Source of the DNA: Elusimicrobiota bacterium | GTDB lineage: Bacteria; Elusimicrobiota; Elusimicrobia; UBA1565; UBA9628 | Direction of reading: 5' to 3' | Assembly: GCA_016209035.1 (NCBI GenBank) | Contig: JACQWX010000080.1 | Coordinates: 25,439-89,438 of the forward strand | Length of the DNA: 64,000 nt | Part shown: positions 61,447-64,000 of the stretch, piece after piece | Numbering within the stretch: the stretch's first letter is position 1 | Layout: every line of letters begins with the position of its first letter | Notes under the pieces: model-generated | The model's input: the letters and a program-made list of their open reading frames with translations, nothing else | Told to the model about the DNA's origin: nothing | The model's database searches: none | Position numbers and translations under genes: made by a program

Positions 61447-62391
61447 TTGCGCGACGTGCTGGCGGCTCTCAAGGGTGAGCGCAAAGGCGTGGGCGTTTCT
61501 TTGCCGTCCGCCATGCCCGAGATCGGGATGGTGGTGGGGCGCGACGTCGCCATGAAGCGCGCGAAGGAGGACGACGAGCGCCGCAGGGCGGCGACCCTCA
61601 TGTCTCTGGGAGTGCCCGCTGCCGCGGGCGCGGGCGCGGACGCGGACGCGGCGGCCGCGGTCGGAGACTCTTCAGGGGCAGGGGCGCAGCGCTCCGTCAG
61701 GGCGGCTCCCAAGGCCGCCATCTCAGCAAAGGCCTCCGGTTCCGCGGCAGCCAAGGCTCCGGCCTCAGGGCAGTCCCCCGCAGCCGGCGACTCCCCCGCG
61801 ACCGGGGGGTCTCCTGTGACCAGCCACGTTTTCGCGGCCCAGCCGGCGTCCAGCGCATTCTATTCTCAATCCATCCAGCAGGGCCGGCTCTCCCGGCTCT
61901 CCGGCGGAGGCGGGATCCGGGGAAATTTCGCGAAAGGCCGGCTCGTGCAGCGATCGCTGGGCGGGGACGGAACCTTCGTCCTGAAGAAATCCCTGGCCAG
62001 CAGTTCCCCGGGCAGGCGCAGGCTCGTGAACAGCAGGGCCCTGGCCCAGGCAAGGGGCATGGCCGGCATCAACAGGGAGTTGAAGCAGGCGGGCCGGGAG
62101 GAAACCGCGTCCGACAGGGGAACCACCCAGTTCGAGGGCACCCAGAATACGGCGTTGCTCAACGCTGGACGTCGGGAGGGCGAGGGCCCTGATACAGACA
62201 CGGAACAAGACGACGCCTCCGATCGGACGAGGCAGACGGCGGCCACGGATTCTCCTTCGAGATCTCGAACCGAGGAGAAAACCACCTGCACCACGGAGCA
62301 GATCAACGACGGCATGGTGATCCAGGATGACGGGACCTGCGGCCAGCCCAAGGCCAAGCAGACGGTCGATGTCCGCGTGAGTACCTGTTGA
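61447..62391 (+). CDS. Unknown Ala/Ser/Gly-rich, probably disordered protein
   Basis: 314 residues (TTG 61447, or GTG 61456). About residues 55-130 are very rich in Ala, Ser, Gly and Pro. The middle has some structure-like text (FYSQSIQQGRLSRLSGGGG, GDGTFVLKKSLASSSPGRR). The C-terminus has three cysteines (TTCTTEQIND, DGTCGQPKAK, final VSTC). No signal peptide or family recognised. TAGGTT just before the start may be a -10 box. It could be a substrate or partner of the kinase upstream. Confidence 0.5.
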   Translation: MRDVLAALKGERKGVGVSLPSAMPEIGMVVGRDVAMKRAKEDDERRRAATLMSLGVPAAAGAGADADAAAAVGDSSGAGAQRSVRAAPKAAISAKASGSAAAKAPASGQSPAAGDSPATGGSPVTSHVFAAQPASSAFYSQSIQQGRLSRLSGGGGIRGNFAKGRLVQRSLGGDGTFVLKKSLASSSPGRRRLVNSRALAQARGMAGINRELKQAGREETASDRGTTQFEGTQNTALLNAGRREGEGPDTDTEQDDASDRTRQTAATDSPSRSRTEEKTTCTTEQINDGMVIQDDGTCGQPKAKQTVDVRVSTC

Positions 62392-62493
62392 ATGTCCGTA
62401 TGAGCCGTCAGTATCCGGCCCCAGGCGCGAAAAGACGACCCGCCTCCCGGATCGGCTGTCGGATTCCCCCTTGCGGACGACGGGTTATGGGGC

Positions 62494-62499
62494 TACAAT
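62494..62499 (+). promoter_or_regulatory. -10 box of the small protein/nucleotidyltransferase pair
   Basis: TACAAT, 6 bases before the ATG at 62506. Confidence 0.45.
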
Positions 62500-62505
62500 A
62501 CCTTC

Positions 62506-62718
62506 ATGGGAGATTTCGACGAGATAGTGGGGAAGGTGGTGACGGGGCGCCGCTTGGCCGGAGACCCTATCGTCAATGCCCGGATCCTCCTTGACACCAT
62601 TTCCAGGCTCCAGGGCGGCCGCGTGGCTCCTAAGGGAGTCTGGCGCTTCAAGACCTTCGAAGAGGCCGATCAATGGGCTCTGGATCAAATCGCGAGGACG
62701 CCCGGGCACCCCGCCTAG
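62506..62718 (+). CDS. Small protein preceding a nucleotidyltransferase, possible antitoxin
   Basis: 70 residues, soluble and charged (MGDFDEIVGKVVTGRRLAGD, FKTFEEADQWALDQIARTPG). Its stop lies 46 bases inside the next gene, a strong overlap typical of toxin-antitoxin pairs. No family recognised. Its promoter-like box and the small size suit a regulator or antitoxin, but this is inference. Confidence 0.6.
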   Translation: MGDFDEIVGKVVTGRRLAGDPIVNARILLDTISRLQGGRVAPKGVWRFKTFEEADQWALDQIARTPGHPA

Positions 62719-63161
62719 AGGATCTGGTCCTTCTCTGCCGAGCCCTCAACGAGGCGGGCGCGCGCTACTTGGTGATCGGGGGTTTCGCCTTGATCATGCA
62801 TGGCTACACGCGCGGCACCATGGACGTGGACCTGCTCGTGGATCCCTCTCCCGAGAACGTGGCTCGAGTCAAGAAGGCCATGGCCCGGCTGCCCGACAAC
62901 GCTGTCCGGGATGTCGCGGAGACCGATGTGGAACGCTACCAAGTGGTCCGGGTAGGGGATGAGTTCATCGTGGATTTGATGGCCGAGGCCTGTGGAGTCG
63001 CCTATGCCGAGGCGGCGGGCTCGGCCCTGAGCCTCGTCGTGGATGGCGTGGCGATTCCGTATCCGGACGCGCGCTCGCTCATCCGCATGAAGGAGACGGT
63101 CCGGCCGAAAGACGCCCAGGACATCCTGTTCCTTCGCCGCAAACTCTCAGGGGCCTCCTGA
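62673..63161 (+). CDS. Nucleotidyltransferase-fold protein (AbiEii/DUF6036-like)
   Basis: 162 residues. The core motif YLVIGGFALIMHGYTRGTMDVDLLVD is the hG[GS]..(DxD) pattern of minimal nucleotidyltransferases, with Asp-x-Asp in MDVDLL. Later parts include DEFIVDLMAEACG and a C-terminal RMKETVRPKDAQDILFL helix. Relatives act as toxins (AbiEii, MenT) or are unassigned. It overlaps the 70-residue gene by 46 bases, making a two-gene unit. Confidence 0.75.
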   Translation: MGSGSNREDARAPRLEDLVLLCRALNEAGARYLVIGGFALIMHGYTRGTMDVDLLVDPSPENVARVKKAMARLPDNAVRDVAETDVERYQVVRVGDEFIVDLMAEACGVAYAEAAGSALSLVVDGVAIPYPDARSLIRMKETVRPKDAQDILFLRRKLSGAS

Positions 63162-63219
63162 CGCGGGGCGCTGCCGTTCTTGGCGCAGAAGCAGGAACAT
63201 TGGGCGCGGTATCGGTAGG

Positions 63220-63906
63220 CTATAGCGCTTTGAGCGCGGCGTAGAGTTCTCCCGCCTCCTGGAGGCGCTTGCGCGGGTCCGGCTCCAGGACCGAGGCCAT
63301 GAGGGGCTCGACGGCATTGGGGAGTCCCGCGACCAGGAACTGCGGCGGCGCGTGCCGCATCCTTTCCTTCTGCGCCAGGAAGTCCGGCCCGGGGAAGGGA
63401 AGCTGACCCGTCAGCGTCTCGTAGAGGGTCACGCCCAGGGAGTAGACATCGGATGCCTTCACGGCCTTGCAGAGGCATTGGAATATCCCGCGGCACTCCT
63501 CCAGGCCGAGGCGCCTCCTAGCATACAAGATCTCAGCGAGGGACCTGCCTTCCACGAGGTCCATGACGACGTACACGTCGCCCCCGCACTCCACGATGTC
63601 GTGGACGCTCACGATGTAGGGGTGGACCAGCTGCGAGACGAACCGGGCCTCCTTGAGGAACCGCTCGCGCGCCGCGGGGTTCGACCTGAACTCGGCCCGC
63701 AGTTTCTTGAGCGCCACCCTGCGGCCGAGGAGGCGGTCCCTGCCGCCAAACACCTGGCCTATCCCGCCCTGCCCGATCAAGGCGAGCAGGTCATAGCGCC
63801 CTGCGAGGGGGCCCGCCCCGGCCTGCTCGGAAATCGGCCCAGCCGGGACGCTCTCGGGAGGTAAGGTTTCGGTGAACCCGTAGCCATTCTTGTCTTTGCC
63901 GCTCAC
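63220..63906 (-). CDS. Ser/Thr kinase-like protein lacking catalytic loop and activation segment
   Basis: 228 residues. The N-lobe is normal (LIGQGGIGQVFGGRDRLLGRRVALKK, EARFVSQLVHPYIVSVHDIV). The sequence then jumps from IFQCLCKAV straight to KASDVYSLGVTLYETLTGQLPFPGPDFLAQKERM. Compared with the kinase at 59623, about 66 residues are missing, including HRDLKPSN, DFG and APE. The frame is intact and the C-lobe end is conserved. It is either a pseudokinase made by an in-frame deletion, a decaying gene, or an assembly collapse. Confidence 0.8.
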   Translation of the reverse strand: MSGKDKNGYGFTETLPPESVPAGPISEQAGAGPLAGRYDLLALIGQGGIGQVFGGRDRLLGRRVALKKLRAEFRSNPAARERFLKEARFVSQLVHPYIVSVHDIVECGGDVYVVMDLVEGRSLAEILYARRRLGLEECRGIFQCLCKAVKASDVYSLGVTLYETLTGQLPFPGPDFLAQKERMRHAPPQFLVAGLPNAVEPLMASVLEPDPRKRLQEAGELYAALKAL

Positions 63907-64000
63907 CTCACGTCATCTTTCCGACTGGACACACCCACCGTTTCTATGCCATCATTCTGCTGCTTCCATGCCAGTCATTGCTCCTGCTTGCGACGCCTAC
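63907..64000. other. Upstream region of the truncated kinase gene
   Basis: 94 bases to the window edge with no clear gene or hairpin. The promoter of the minus-strand kinase-like gene should lie here, but no convincing box was seen. Confidence 0.3.

Overview
This window is about 64 kb of gene-dense, very GC-rich bacterial chromosome. No rRNA, tRNA, CRISPR array, phage module or insertion sequence was recognised. The gene content suggests a Gram-negative (two-membrane) bacterium from a little-cultured phylum. It encodes several PorV/UPF0164-like outer-membrane barrels, a secreted protein built from FlgD-type Ig repeats, Tad/Flp pilus machinery with a secretin, and many TPR and coiled-coil envelope proteins. 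I favour a high-GC member of Elusimicrobiota or a neighbouring lineage. That is an inference from gene families, at about 50% confidence.

Layout. 1-3892: end of a TPR membrane protein, a double cysteine peptidase (C39-like plus NlpC/P60) and a 7Fe-type ferredoxin. 3961-6772: outer-membrane barrel with LysM, a degenerate receiver-TM-propeller protein and a PilZ-like protein. 6895-13635: a retropepsin-like protein divergent from an HI0933-family flavoprotein, then the glycine cleavage genes gcvT-gcvH-gcvP and a lipoate ligase. 13690-15224: a structured 6S-like RNA candidate, a ComEC-like metallo-hydrolase and a RAM-domain protein. 15225-25918: four GT39-like membrane glycosyltransferases around a K+ channel/RCK protein, two orphan response regulators, an M50-like membrane peptidase and a MazF-type toxin-antitoxin pair. 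25915-35731: a DUF4175-like giant, then response regulator, site-2 protease, trpS, scpA, scpB, glgA and a DUF5693-like membrane protein. 35735-41386: an unknown envelope protein, a degenerate FtsX, an EnvC-like M23 protein, CtpA and TsaD. 41611-49472: a second barrel/propeller module with a FlgD-repeat protein and a third barrel. 49543-61407: a Tad pilus operon (two pilins, TadE, CpaB, a minimal secretin, a TadZ-TadA fusion with a frameshift, TadB, TadC, TPR protein) running into a HAMP/PAS sensor and a TPR-TM-kinase. 61447-63906: a disordered protein, a small protein plus nucleotidyltransferase pair, and a Ser/Thr kinase lacking its catalytic loop.

How the parts work together. Most genes sit in tight operons with ATGA/GTGA-type overlaps. 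Two loci repeat one plan: an outer-membrane barrel with a periplasmic coiled-coil tail, followed by an inner-membrane protein whose periplasmic end is a related beta-propeller. This is the best candidate here for an undescribed envelope system.

Two genome-scale signals stand out. First, many operon-leading genes have a TANNNT box 5-8 nt before the start codon, as expected for leaderless transcripts. Second, several families of palindromic repeats are scattered through the window. Many are inserted in frame inside conserved genes (glgA, the lipoate ligase, tsaD, the glycosyltransferases, the NlpC protein), and some supply start codons (scpB, the barrel at 41611, the kinase at 59623). All similarities here were judged by eye, without database searches.
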